Position numbers and translations under genes: made by a program
Assembly (NCBI RefSeq): GCF_005938105.1
Contig: NZ_VCPE01000004.1
Location: 310,001-374,000, forward strand
From: Brucella haematophila
GTDB taxonomy: Bacteria > Pseudomonadota > Alphaproteobacteria > Rhizobiales > Rhizobiaceae
Reading direction: 5' to 3'
DNA: 64,000 nt
The notes under the pieces: generated by a model
The model's input: only the letters and a program-made list of their open reading frames with translations
Databases searched by the model: none
Told to the model about the DNA's origin: nothing
Shown here: one piece after another, positions 35,982-44,219 of the stretch
Layout: each line of letters starts with the position of its first letter
Numbering within the stretch: position 1 is the stretch's first letter

Positions 35982-36164
35982 ATGAGGAACTATTTGCTCT
36001 TTCTGTATATTATATCAAGCGCAATAATTATTTCCGCAAATCATTCAATGGCTCAGGAAACTTCTACAACGGTGTATAAAGACCAAGCGACACGCGGCCT
36101 CGTCGACGACATCGAGTGCTTTTATAAGAAGGGATTCTTCGACCCCGAGTGCTGGAAATCATAA
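35982..36164 (+). CDS. small secreted two-cysteine peptide 1
   Basis: A 60-aa predicted secreted protein. Hydrophobic signal peptide with cleavage expected after NHSMA-Q; mature part about 36 residues, ending DIECFYKKGFFDPECWKS with two cysteines ten residues apart that could form a C-terminal disulfide loop. CGGAGAAG precedes the ATG and a terminator follows at 36180. In AT-rich DNA unlike the flanks. No family recognised; shares its plan with the peptides at 36247, 36781 and (loosely) 52964. Confidence 0.72.
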   Translation: MRNYLLFLYIISSAIIISANHSMAQETSTTVYKDQATRGLVDDIECFYKKGFFDPECWKS

Positions 36165-36179
36165 CCATCGACTACCGGA

Positions 36180-36203
36180 AAAGCCCCTTAGATGGGGTTT
36201 TTC
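36180..36203 (+). terminator. rho-independent terminator
   Basis: AAGCCCC-TTAGAT-GGGGTTTTT just after peptide gene 1. Confidence 0.8.
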
Positions 36204-36246
36204 TGTTTCATCGGCGTAGAGACCTTCTAAACACAAGGATAGTCAC

Positions 36247-36438
36247 ATGAATTTCCTCCTCATATTTATCGCTACAGTGCTTATCCCTCTGATATTCGGC
36301 TCAGAATATTCTGTTGTTCAAAACGCCAATGCAGGCGCTCTCAGAGATCAACGAATATCAGCCTCAGACACTATCGATTTGAAACTTCCAATCTGCGTCA
36401 TTGATCGGGAACTATGCGCTCCACGCATTTTGCCGTGA
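36247..36438 (+). CDS. small secreted two-cysteine peptide 2
   Basis: A 63-aa protein with an N-terminal hydrophobic segment (FLLIFIATVLIPLIFG) and probable cleavage near NANAGA. The mature tail ends LPICVIDRELCAPRILP with two cysteines six residues apart. CAAGGA lies 8 bases before the ATG. AT-rich. Function unknown; the C-terminal cysteine pair recalls peptide 1. Confidence 0.6.
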   Translation: MNFLLIFIATVLIPLIFGSEYSVVQNANAGALRDQRISASDTIDLKLPICVIDRELCAPRILP

Positions 36439-36780
36439 TGATGAAGCAAGACAGAACCAAATCAGTCACTCGCCCTCCCGCCATGTGCAAGCCTCCGACT
36501 GCGGGCGGCGCTTGTATTTCCCACGACAACCCTCCCGCAGATGTTCTTCACTGGATTCACTGCTTGTGCTGTACGACGCTGAAATCCGCGCCCAGCCGGC
36601 TTCTGATTGCCAGCATATTCTTCTGGAAAGACACACCAATTTTAATAGATTCTCATGAATGTAAAATATCTTACAAAAAAATAATTCGATATTGGGCTAT
36701 ATAGATCGAATATTATCGTGCTTATCTGTAAATGCATCGATGCATATTTACTTTTAAAATTAATATTAGGATTTATATTA
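36439..36780. other. gap between peptide genes 2 and 3
   Basis: About 340 bases. The first 200 are of ordinary GC content and hold a 96-codon plus-strand frame (36414-36704) with several cysteines but no ribosome site or family; the rest is strongly AT-rich and probably carries the promoter of peptide gene 3. Confidence 0.4.
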
Positions 36781-36953
36781 TGAAGAAGTATTTAGTATAT
36801 ACCACTCTTGCACTTGCTACCATGGCTGCTTCTGCTGGTCAGTCTTATGCAAATCCCATTCACGATGTTCAAAGCCAGCTATCTGCGAACGGCCCGGACA
36901 ATAGCTTTATTTGCATCGTAACGCCTTTCGGCAAGTGGTGTCCATTTAAGTAA
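36781..36953 (+). CDS. small secreted two-cysteine peptide 3
   Basis: A 57-codon frame: signal peptide MKKYLVYTTLALATMAASAG...SYA with cleavage before NPIH, then a mature part of about 31 residues that ends SFICIVTPFGKWCPFK, two cysteines eight apart. AGGA is 8 bases before the ATG. Too short for many gene finders. Same design as peptides 1 and 2: short export signal, short polar stretch, cysteine loop close to the C-terminus. Confidence 0.7.
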
Positions 36954-36966
36954 GAACCCAATGATG

Positions 36967-36992
36967 GAAGCTTGGGCATCAGCCCAAGCTTC
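36967..36992. terminator. hairpin between peptide 3 and bestrophin genes
   Basis: GAAGCTTGGGC-ATCA-GCCCAAGCTTC, an 11-bp perfect stem without a long T run, between convergent genes. It may work as a shared terminator or RNA end protector. Confidence 0.65.
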
Positions 36993-37916
36993 TCACATCA
37001 GCAGATAATCGACAGGCTGCGGGAGGTCCGGCAAATTGGCCTCCCCCAGGGCTTCCCGCAGGTTGATTTCGATCGTATCGGCAATTGCCTCTATCGGCAG
37101 ATCGTTTGGCAGAACACCGAAAGGCTCTTCCAGTTCATCGCCCAGCGCATCAAGGCCGAAGAATGTATAGGCCACCAGCGTCGTCGCAAAAGGCGTGCCC
37201 CAGCCCAGCATGTCGGCAAAGCCGAACGGGATGAAGAAACAGAACAGATATGCCGTTCGGTGCAAAAGCAGCGTATAGCCGAAGGGCACAGGGGTGAACC
37301 GCAACCGCTCGCACGCCGCCTGTATCTCTGCCAGCGCGCTGACGGAGTTGTCGAGCGTCTGGAAATCAATCGGCTGGATATCGCCTTTCGCCCGCAGATC
37401 GGCCAGCACGCCGCCAAGCTTGCGCAGGATGAAATCGGGTCCGTTGCGGCTTGCGGCCATGGCGGCATGTTCATCCGCCGACAGCCATTTATCCCGCTTT
37501 ACGGCGCTATTGCCCGGACGAAGATGGACAACCATCGCCTGAGAAAAACCTATGCCATAATGCAGCAACCGGGCGCGCGCGCCTTCTGCGCCGGGCACCA
37601 CATCCAGAAACATCGTCTGACGCGCGAGATTGCGTGTCGTATAGACCAGCTTGCCCCAGATTTTGCGCGCTTCCCACCAGCGGTCGTAGCAGGCATTGTT
37701 GCGAAAACCGAGAAAGATCGACAGCGCAATGCCCAGCAAGGCGAAGGGTGTACCATTGTTGAATGCGGGCACCCAACCCGGAAAGACATGATGCCCGGCG
37801 ACCACAAGCATCGACAGCAAAAACACTGCGCATATCTGCGGCAGTATGCGCAGCACAATGGAGCCTTTGACGATGAAGAAGAGCTGCCACAAGGGCGGGC
37901 GCGGGCGAACAATCAT
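36993..37916 (-). CDS. bestrophin family membrane protein
   Basis: Probable anion channel of 307 aa, bestrophin/UPF0187 family. Marks are the N-terminal FLGFRNNACYDRWWEARKIWG and LVYTTRNLARQ blocks and the late FGFADMLGWGTPFATTLVAYTFFGLDALGDELEEPFG segment, which carries the acidic cluster near the pore. About four transmembrane helices. Stands alone. Bacterial members conduct ions in vitro; the native role here is unknown. Confidence 0.88.
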   Translation of the reverse strand: MIVRPRPPLWQLFFIVKGSIVLRILPQICAVFLLSMLVVAGHHVFPGWVPAFNNGTPFALLGIALSIFLGFRNNACYDRWWEARKIWGKLVYTTRNLARQTMFLDVVPGAEGARARLLHYGIGFSQAMVVHLRPGNSAVKRDKWLSADEHAAMAASRNGPDFILRKLGGVLADLRAKGDIQPIDFQTLDNSVSALAEIQAACERLRFTPVPFGYTLLLHRTAYLFCFFIPFGFADMLGWGTPFATTLVAYTFFGLDALGDELEEPFGVLPNDLPIEAIADTIEINLREALGEANLPDLPQPVDYLLM

Positions 37917-38098
37917 AGTATTTCAGTCCAGAAGCAAAGCGAGCCGCAAATAAAGCGGGAATAAACAGCCTATACACCCTTCTGCCAGCCAATAGCGAGC
38001 AGGAAGACCATCACGATCCTGTATTTTCTGCCCGTAGAATGCTGCACTGATCCCGATCATCTTGTGTATTCAACACAACCATGATCACGCAGGATAAA

Positions 38099-38518
38099 AT
38101 GTCGGTTCAGTCTTTCATTGATAGTATCGCTTCGCAGACCGGCATCGACTCTGCGGTCGCCGAACGCGTTGCAGGGATCATGTTTTCCGTCGTTCAACAC
38201 GAAAGACCGGATCTGGCGACACGCCTTTTCGACAAAATTCCAGGCGCGGAAGAACTGGCCAACGCCAATGACGTCATGGCCAAAAATGCGGAAGGCGGCT
38301 TGTTCAGCTGGATCGCCAATGCTGCCGGCAATCTAGCGGGTGAAAGAATCGGCGCCTTGCTGAAAGGCCTCGCCGCACTGAAGGCGAGCGGCCTGACAAT
38401 GGAACAGATCAAGCAGGTCGGCTTGCAGGCGCTCAGTCACCTTCGTGAACTGGACACCCTGCTCGCAGATGAGCTTAAGGCGCATTTTCGCAGTTTGAAG
38501 GCACGGTTCGGCCTTTGA
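38099..38518 (+). CDS. hypothetical helical protein
   Basis: A 139-aa protein, predicted mostly helical, with a middle Gly/Ala-rich stretch (GGLFSWIANAAGNLAGERIGALLKGLAAL). It has the flavour of DUF2780/DUF2267-type small proteins (SFIDSIASQTGIDSAVAERVAGIMFSVV) but I do not assign it. ATG 38099 has AGGA upstream; ATG 38081 is in frame and adds six residues. Between bestrophin and the puuA-like gene. Confidence 0.65.
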   Translation: MSVQSFIDSIASQTGIDSAVAERVAGIMFSVVQHERPDLATRLFDKIPGAEELANANDVMAKNAEGGLFSWIANAAGNLAGERIGALLKGLAALKASGLTMEQIKQVGLQALSHLRELDTLLADELKAHFRSLKARFGL

Positions 38519-38642
38519 AAGCAGCACTACACCGCCCAAACTGCGACAGTTTTTGGGCTCCCAAAAAAGCCTGCTGGCCCCATTTGTCAACCACAGCCGA
38601 CGCAGCTATCATGCACATATCGAAATCATTTTCTGGTGATGG

Positions 38643-40073
38643 ATGTCTGCTGATACGACGGAAAAGAAGGTTACGCGTGCGCCGCGTCGCCGTACGCCTG
38701 CCTATGTCAAATCCCTGCGTGGGGTGAAGAACTGGAAGCAGGCAACCGAATGGCTAGCCTGGCGGGATATCGAAGACATCGAATGCATCACCCCCGATCA
38801 AGCGGGGGTTGCGCGCGGCAAAATGATGCCGTCCAAAAAATTCACGTCCAACACATCGCTGGCACTGCCATCCGCTGTCTTCATGACGACGATTTCCGGC
38901 GACTATCCGGAAGACGGCTACGGCTTCCATTATCCGGAAGACGATGGCGATCTGAGACTTTTGCCCGACCTTTCCACTCTGTCGGCTGTTCCTTGGGAAA
39001 GCGACCCGACGGCGCAGGTGATCTGCGATCTGGTCTATCAGGACGGACGCGCTGTTGAATTCACGCCGCGCAATGTGCTGCGCAATGTCGTTGCTGCTTA
39101 CAACAAGCGTGGCCTGAAGCCGGTCGTAGCGCCGGAAATCGAATTCTATCTGGTGCGCAAGAACCCCGACCCGGATTATCCGCTGACCCCGCCGGTTGGC
39201 CGTTCGGGCCGCGCCATCGGCGGCGGACAGGGCTATTCGATTGCGGGCGTCAACGAGTTCGATGAACTCATCGATGACATCTACCATTTCTCCGAAGGTC
39301 AGGGTCTGGAGATCGACACGCTGATCCACGAAGAAGGCGCCGGTCAGCTGGAAATCAACCTGCGCCATGGCGATCCTGTCGAATTGGCCGATCAGGTTTT
39401 CCTGTTCAAGCGCACGATCCGCGAGGCGGCGCTCAAACATGACATGTATGCCACCTTCATGGCCAAGCCCATTCAGGGCCAGCCGGGTTCGGCGATGCAT
39501 ATCCACCAGTCGATCATCGACAAGAAGACGGGCCGCAACATTTTCACCAATGAGGATGGCAGCGAGAGCGAGGCCTTCCGCCACTTCATCGGCGGCATGC
39601 AGCGCCATGTGCCGAATGCTCTGGTAATGTTTGCGCCCTATGTGAATTCCTATCGTCGCCTGACGCCGGATGCCTCCGCGCCCGTCAACGTCAAATGGGG
39701 CTACGACAACCGCACCACCGCCTTCCGCGTGCCACGCTCCGACCCCAATGCGCGCCGCGTGGAAAACCGCATCCCCTCCTCCGACGCCAATCCCTATCTG
39801 GCGCTGGCGGCTTCGCTTGCCTGCGGTCTGATCGGCCTCGTCAACAAGATTGACGCGGAACAGCCCGCCACCACCAGCGTCAACACCAAGGAAGTCGAAC
39901 TGCCGCGCGGCCTGATCGATGCCGTGGAATTGTTCGAAAGGGACGACGAACTGCGCAACCTGATCGGCAGTTCCTTCGTCACGACCTATGCCGCCATCAA
40001 GCGCGCCGAGTTCGAAACCTTCATGGAAGTCATCAGCCCGTGGGAACGCGAGTTCCTGTTGCTCAATGTGTAG
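38643..40073 (+). CDS. puuA: glutamine synthetase family protein, gamma-glutamylputrescine synthetase-like
   Basis: ATP-dependent ligase of 476 aa. Glutamine synthetase catalytic blocks are present: PEIEFYLV, EEGAGQLEINL, GSAMHIHQS and the RVENRIPSSDANPY glutamate-binding region. Clearly not housekeeping GlnA: it has a basic N-terminal extension and lacks the adenylylation loop context. Association with a FAD oxidase of PuuB type 470 bases downstream and the pot operon nearby makes gamma-glutamylation of putrescine likely; other amines are possible. The operon is interrupted by the S23-like gene. Confidence 0.82.
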   Translation: MSADTTEKKVTRAPRRRTPAYVKSLRGVKNWKQATEWLAWRDIEDIECITPDQAGVARGKMMPSKKFTSNTSLALPSAVFMTTISGDYPEDGYGFHYPEDDGDLRLLPDLSTLSAVPWESDPTAQVICDLVYQDGRAVEFTPRNVLRNVVAAYNKRGLKPVVAPEIEFYLVRKNPDPDYPLTPPVGRSGRAIGGGQGYSIAGVNEFDELIDDIYHFSEGQGLEIDTLIHEEGAGQLEINLRHGDPVELADQVFLFKRTIREAALKHDMYATFMAKPIQGQPGSAMHIHQSIIDKKTGRNIFTNEDGSESEAFRHFIGGMQRHVPNALVMFAPYVNSYRRLTPDASAPVNVKWGYDNRTTAFRVPRSDPNARRVENRIPSSDANPYLALAASLACGLIGLVNKIDAEQPATTSVNTKEVELPRGLIDAVELFERDDELRNLIGSSFVTTYAAIKRAEFETFMEVISPWEREFLLLNV

Positions 40074-40112
40074 GTTAGGGGAGTAGGGCAGTAGGGGAGT
40101 AGGAAATATGCG
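40074..40112. repeat. left GGGAGTA repeat flank of the S23-like gene
   Basis: Directly after the puuA stop: GGGGAGTA-GGGCAGTA-GGGGAGTA-GG, an 8-base unit repeated three times, then AAATATG. Its complement recurs at 40487-40521 on the other side of the S23-like gene. Confidence 0.9.
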
Positions 40113-40123
40113 GGGGCATATAT

Positions 40124-40486
40124 ATGACAATCAATTCGTATCGCGATATTCTTGCATGGCAGCAAGCAATGGAGCTGGTAACGGCAGTCTATAAATCTAC
40201 GGAGATATGGCCGAAAGAAGAGATCTATGGACTGACAAGTCAGGTGCGTCGCGCTGCAGTATCAGTTCCGGCGAATATAGCGGAAGGTTACGGGCGGGAT
40301 ACACGTGGCGCCTATCAGCAGTTTTTGCGTATCGCGCAAGGTTCGTTGAAAGAAGTGGAAACCCACATACTGATTGCTGAAAGATTGGGCTTTATCAAAC
40401 AGGATACTATCGACCCGATAATGGCGAAGAGTGAGAGTGTCGGAAAACTGCTTAGACTTCTCATTCGCAAGCTATCGGACGGCTAA
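40124..40486 (+). CDS. four-helix bundle protein, S23/IVP family
   Basis: A 120-aa protein of the 23S rRNA intervening-sequence (S23/IVP) family, four antiparallel helices that assemble to a pentamer and probably bind nucleic acid. Family signatures: LAWQQAMELVTAVYK, LTSQVRRAAVSVPANIAEGYGR and LRIAQGSLKEVETHI. In many genomes such genes sit inside rRNA or as solitary insertions; related Avd proteins serve retroelements. Here it lies between puuA- and puuB-like genes, both flanks carrying inverted GGGAGTA-type repeats, so it looks like an inserted unit. The stop TAA abuts the right repeat. Confidence 0.93.
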   Translation: MTINSYRDILAWQQAMELVTAVYKSTEIWPKEEIYGLTSQVRRAAVSVPANIAEGYGRDTRGAYQQFLRIAQGSLKEVETHILIAERLGFIKQDTIDPIMAKSESVGKLLRLLIRKLSDG

Positions 40487-40521
40487 CATACTCCCCTACT
40501 CCCTTATTCCCTTACTCCCTT
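40487..40521. repeat. right TACTCCC repeat flank of the S23-like gene
   Basis: CATACTCCCC-TACTCCCT-TATTCCCT-TACTCCCT: four units of 8 bases, inverted relative to the left flank. They begin at the base after the S23 stop codon. Confidence 0.9.
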
Positions 40522-40540
40522 AAAGCACGCGGAATCGCCG

Positions 40541-41827
40541 ATGCCCTACCAGTCCCCAATCTCCCCCGGCCTTTCATGGTACGAAGCGAGTGTGCCGGAG
40601 CGGCCTGAATATCCAGAGCTTGACGGTTCGCGGCAGGCCGATGTCGTCATCATCGGCGGCGGCTATACGGGACTATCCGCAGCCTACCATCTGGCGAAAC
40701 AGGGCGCGGATGTGGTTCTGATCGAGGCCGAGCGCTTCGGCGACGGCGCATCGGGGCGCAATGGCGGCCAGTTCGGCACCGGCCAGCGCACATGGGCGGA
40801 AGACCTCGAAGCCGAATATGGCTATGAGCGCGCCAAGGCCCTGTTCGACGTTGCTGAAGAGGCGAAAGCCTATCTGCTGGCCTTCGCGAGCGAGCACCAG
40901 ATCGACATGGACTATGTGCCCGGGCAAATCTCCGTCGTGCACAAGCCGCGCTATCTCAAGCAATATGAGCGCCACGCGGAGCTGATGCAGAGCCGCTTCA
41001 ACTATCCGCATTTGCGTTTTATCGGGCGCGATGAAACGGCGGCCTTGCTGGGGTCCAGCCGCTATCATGGCGGCGTCTACGATGCCGGAACCGGCCACAT
41101 ACACCCGCTGAAGCTGCTCATCGGCACCGCCAAGGCGGCAAAAGCGGCGGGCGCGAAGCTCTATGAGAATACCAAGGCAACCGGGATCAACACGGCCAGC
41201 GGGCGCGTGGAAGTCGCGACGACACGCGGCACGATTGTCGCGAAAAACGCCTTCATCGCCGTCAATGCCTATGGTGGCACGCTGGAGCCGATCAGCGCAT
41301 CGCATGTCATGCCGATCCGCTCTTTTATCGGCGCGACGGTGCCGCTTGGCGATGACAGCCCGGTCATACCGGGTGGCGAGTCGATCGACGATTCCCGCTT
41401 TGTGGTCCGCTATTTCCGCCGCTCAAAAGATGGACGGCTGTTGTTTGGCGGTCGCGAAGCCTATACGGCAGATAATCCGCGTGAGATCAGCACGCATATC
41501 CGTCGCCAGATCGCGGAAATCTATCCCGCGCTTGGCAATGTCGAGATTACCCATGCCTGGGGCGGTTCGGTCGGCATAACCATGCCGCGCCAGCCTTTTG
41601 TCCGTGAAGTGATGCCGGGCGTCATTTCGGCAGGCGGTTTTTCCGGCCATGGCGTGATGCTGGCGAATTTCATGGGTAAGCTTTATGCGGACAGCATTTC
41701 CGGCAAGCGCGAGAAGCTCAAACTGTTTGAAGAACTGCGCATTCCATCTTTCCCCGGCGGGCGTACATTCCGCGCGCCGCTCCTCTTCCTCGCGCTGTCA
41801 TGGTACGCGCTGATGGATCGCGTATAG
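40541..41827 (+). CDS. puuB: FAD-dependent oxidoreductase, gamma-glutamylputrescine oxidase-like
   Basis: DAO-family flavoenzyme of 428 aa. The N-terminal FAD-binding dinucleotide motif VVIIGGGYTGLSAAYHLA is at about 30-47, the motif FGDGASGRNGGQFGTGQ follows, and the C-terminal FAD-contact AGGFSGHGVMLANFMGK closes the fold. PuuB oxidises gamma-glutamylputrescine to the aldehyde; this role is inferred from similarity and the neighbouring synthetase. The start has only a weak GGA upstream, and the S23 insertion may have displaced the original leader. Confidence 0.85.
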   Translation: MPYQSPISPGLSWYEASVPERPEYPELDGSRQADVVIIGGGYTGLSAAYHLAKQGADVVLIEAERFGDGASGRNGGQFGTGQRTWAEDLEAEYGYERAKALFDVAEEAKAYLLAFASEHQIDMDYVPGQISVVHKPRYLKQYERHAELMQSRFNYPHLRFIGRDETAALLGSSRYHGGVYDAGTGHIHPLKLLIGTAKAAKAAGAKLYENTKATGINTASGRVEVATTRGTIVAKNAFIAVNAYGGTLEPISASHVMPIRSFIGATVPLGDDSPVIPGGESIDDSRFVVRYFRRSKDGRLLFGGREAYTADNPREISTHIRRQIAEIYPALGNVEITHAWGGSVGITMPRQPFVREVMPGVISAGGFSGHGVMLANFMGKLYADSISGKREKLKLFEELRIPSFPGGRTFRAPLLFLALSWYALMDRV

Positions 41828-41892
41828 ATGGAGGCGAGGCGCCAATAGGCGCCTCGCCTTTCTTCGACCTGCATTCTTGCAGGCCGCTCCCC

Positions 41893-41955
41893 TAAGAGCA
41901 CATCCCGAAAAGTGTAAAACGGTTTTCGGGAAAGATGTGCGTTAAAGCGCTCTAA
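41893..41955. repeat. palindromic repeat, family C
   Basis: About 63 bases: TAAGAGCACATC, an inner hairpin CCCGAAAA...TTTTCGGG, GATGTGC, and TTAAAGCGCTCTAA. The outer parts GCACATC/GATGTGC also pair. The right end read on the minus strand, TTAGAGCGC, contains the TAG stop of the Hint-domain gene and shares TTAGAGCG with family A. Confidence 0.9.
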
Positions 41956-42773
41956 GCCGCGCGCTCCCCGGCCCTCAAAGCCAGACGCTGATAGGTTTCT
42001 TCCACCACATCACGCATCGGCAACATGCCGCTGAGACACAACAATGCGCGCATATGTTCGCGTCCGCCCTCATAGCCCATGATCGGCGCGAAGGGCTGCA
42101 TCACGATGTTTGGCTCGTCTGCGTAGAGCTGCTGATACTCGGCAAAATTCATGAAGCTCTTATAGCTGTCGCCACGCAGCAGATAGGTTTCAACCGCAGC
42201 CCCTTCGGCGAATATCGCTTCATGGCTGTCGAGCATAACATTGTAGTAATCGATGGATTGATCCATCGCCACGCGGTTAATGGAACGTCCGTTGACGAGA
42301 TCCTTGGCGCGGATCAAAACGCCGTCGATGAAAAGCGCATGATTGGGCGAAAGATAAAGATCGCGACGCGGTGTCATGCGATCCAGCGCGTGGCTGGCGA
42401 TGCGGATCGGCATCACGTCTTCGCCCCATTCTGCGCCGCCCTTTCTGTAGCGTTGCCAGCCGACCCATTTGACCGGCACGACCTTGCAATCAGCGGTCAC
42501 GACAAGGTCGCCAACGGCGAGGTTTTCCACGGCAACCGGTCCGCTCATGGTTTCAACCAGCGTCCCTTTCAGCAGGCAGTTGGTGCCGCCGCCATCACCG
42601 CCACTGCCTCCATCCTCCCACCATTTGGCCCCCAAGGCACGGGCTGGCGTCGTGAGAGATGACGCCAGAGCGCCAATCGCGGCCGCCCTTGCGGCGGCAG
42701 CTCCCGCCACGCCCAAAAAATGGCGTCGCGCTCGGTTGCGTGGTGAATGCCTGTTTTGTTGTTCTGTCGACAT
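41952..42773 (-). CDS. Tat-exported Hint-domain protein
   Basis: A 273-aa protein with a twin-arginine signal (ARRHFLGVAG, Arg16-Arg17) followed by an Ala-rich region, a Gly-rich linker (54-64), and a Hint (Hedgehog/intein) domain from Cys66: CLLKGTLVET, VENLAVGDLVVTADC, LYLSPNHALFIDG with His145, then VETYL. The C-terminal His-Asn of true inteins is not seen, so peptide-bond cleavage at Cys66 or a non-splicing role is more likely than splicing. Bacterial Hint_2 proteins of this type occur in exported contexts; function unknown. ATG 42773 codes MSTEQQNRHS. Stop supplied by the family C repeat. Confidence 0.82.
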   Translation of the reverse strand: MSTEQQNRHSPRNRARRHFLGVAGAAAARAAAIGALASSLTTPARALGAKWWEDGGSGGDGGGTNCLLKGTLVETMSGPVAVENLAVGDLVVTADCKVVPVKWVGWQRYRKGGAEWGEDVMPIRIASHALDRMTPRRDLYLSPNHALFIDGVLIRAKDLVNGRSINRVAMDQSIDYYNVMLDSHEAIFAEGAAVETYLLRGDSYKSFMNFAEYQQLYADEPNIVMQPFAPIMGYEGGREHMRALLCLSGMLPMRDVVEETYQRLALRAGERAA

Positions 42774-43169
42774 AAATCCCTCCGCTCCATCTGTCTGTTA
42801 CGACGCATCGCCCGCATGCAGCGCCGCGCGCTTTTGCCGGAAATACGGTTGGACATCGGCCTGAAAACCAGTGTGGAGTTTTGCAAAGCACGATGCACAG
42901 ATTGAAAACCCGAAACGACGCTTGCCATTGCGTGGAAATTCGTCGTTTCGATCGCTTTGCCCCAAGACTACGGTTCTGATCTTAGCTGATCATTCTCCGC
43001 TGAATATTCCGGCAAAACGGACGAAATCCTCGGTAAACAGGCGTAGAGCCTACCTCCAAAGGGGAAGATTTTCGGCGTTTTCTCGTGTGCCACAAAGCTT
43101 CGCGAACTGATCGAGATTAAGCGCCGCCGCTTGCCGCCTGCGATTCTGCCGCTTGTCGCGATGCTAAAA
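42774..43169. other. intergenic, no gene recognised
   Basis: About 400 bases between the divergent Hint gene and dmeF. Short frames (for example 42871-43110) show no protein character. The promoter of the Hint gene should be here. Confidence 0.5.
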
Positions 43170-43190
43170 ATAGTATACCCCCCTATTTTA
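43170..43190. promoter_or_regulatory. candidate DmeR (RcnR/CsoR-type) operator at dmeF
   Basis: ATAGTATA-CCCCCC-TATTTTAT, a C6 tract with AT-rich flanks giving a partial dyad, ending about 16 bases before dmeF and overlapping its likely promoter. RcnR/DmeR-type repressors bind such G/C-tract operators. Confidence 0.7.
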
Positions 43191-43205
43191 TTAGGAGGCG
43201 GCAAC

Positions 43206-44195
43206 ATGAGCACGCATCATCCGCACGGCGATCATTTTCATTCACATGAGCACCCTCACCCTCATTCGCACGGGCGCCAGCTTGAAGCGCGGCACGAGCA
43301 TGTGTTTCTGGGTGATAACCACCAGCGCAACGAGCGGCGCACGTGGATCGTGATCGCCATTACCGCCACGATGATGGTGATCGAGATTGTTGCGGGAAAC
43401 CTTTACGGATCCATGGCGCTGGTTGCCGATGGCTGGCACATGTCCACCCATGCGGCGGCGATGCTCATTGCAGCGCTGGCCTATCTCTATGCCCGCAAGC
43501 ATGCCAACAATCCACGTTTCACCTTCGGCACCGGCAAGCTCGGCGATCTGGCAGGCTTTGCCAGCGCCATCGTTCTGGCCCTGATCGCACTGCTCATCGG
43601 CTGGGAGAGCTTCCAACGCTTCAGTGCTCCGGTGAGCATCGATTTCCATGAAGCCATTCTGGTCGCCTGCGTCGGTCTCGCGGTCAATCTCGTCTGCGCA
43701 TGGTTGCTGAAGGACGATCACGCGCATCACCACCACGGACATGAACACGCGCATGACCATGAAAAGGGTCACGACCAGAACCTGCGCGCCGCTTATGTCC
43801 ACGTGCTGGCCGACGCGCTGACCTCGGTACTGGCAATTGCCGCACTTCTTCTCGGCAGCCTTTACGGCTGGCTATGGCTCGACCCGGCCATGGGCATTGT
43901 CGGCGCATTGGTGATTGCGCGCTGGTCCTGGGGCCTCGTTCGCGATGCGGGCGCGACGCTTCTCGATTATATTCCAGAAGGCGAGGATCTGCCCGAAGAG
44001 ATCAGTGAAATCATTGCGAAGGAAGGCGGCGAGATTGCCGACCTGCATGTCTGGCAGCTTGGGCCGGGACATCACGGCGCCATCGTTTCGATTGTTACGG
44101 CAAGCCCGAAGGCGCCGTCCTATTACCGCAAGAAGCTTGCAGCGATCCACGATTTGTCGCATGTGACGGTGGAGGTGGAAGCCCGCCCCGCCTGA
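43206..44195 (+). CDS. dmeF: cation diffusion facilitator, Co/Ni exporter DmeF
   Basis: Inner-membrane metal-proton antiporter of 329 aa with six helices. His-rich N-terminus (HHPHGDHFHSHEHPHPHSHG), the CDF motif MALVADGWHMSTHAAAM with site-A residues HxxxD-like, and a His-rich loop between helices IV and V (DDHAHHHHGHEHAHDH). A cytosolic C-terminal domain follows. ATG 43206 has AGGAGG upstream; the frame is open from 43131 without need. Partner of dmeR downstream; cobalt and nickel export is known for rhizobial DmeRF. Confidence 0.92.
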   Translation: MSTHHPHGDHFHSHEHPHPHSHGRQLEARHEHVFLGDNHQRNERRTWIVIAITATMMVIEIVAGNLYGSMALVADGWHMSTHAAAMLIAALAYLYARKHANNPRFTFGTGKLGDLAGFASAIVLALIALLIGWESFQRFSAPVSIDFHEAILVACVGLAVNLVCAWLLKDDHAHHHHGHEHAHDHEKGHDQNLRAAYVHVLADALTSVLAIAALLLGSLYGWLWLDPAMGIVGALVIARWSWGLVRDAGATLLDYIPEGEDLPEEISEIIAKEGGEIADLHVWQLGPGHHGAIVSIVTASPKAPSYYRKKLAAIHDLSHVTVEVEARPA

Positions 44196-44219
44196 CCGAT
44201 CGACCATGCAGGAGCAGCC

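Noticed and set aside
36414-36704. 96-codon plus-strand frame with several cysteines between the small peptide genes
   Set aside because: Overlaps the end of peptide gene 2, has no ribosome site or export signal, and crosses a sharp change in base composition.
40074-40521. Repeat runs around the S23-like gene considered as a CRISPR or VNTR
   Set aside because: Units of 8 bases without spacers, in opposite orientation on the two sides; not CRISPR. A plain VNTR would not be inverted around a gene.
42871-43110. Plus-strand frame between the Hint gene and dmeF
   Set aside because: No ribosome site and no recognisable protein features.
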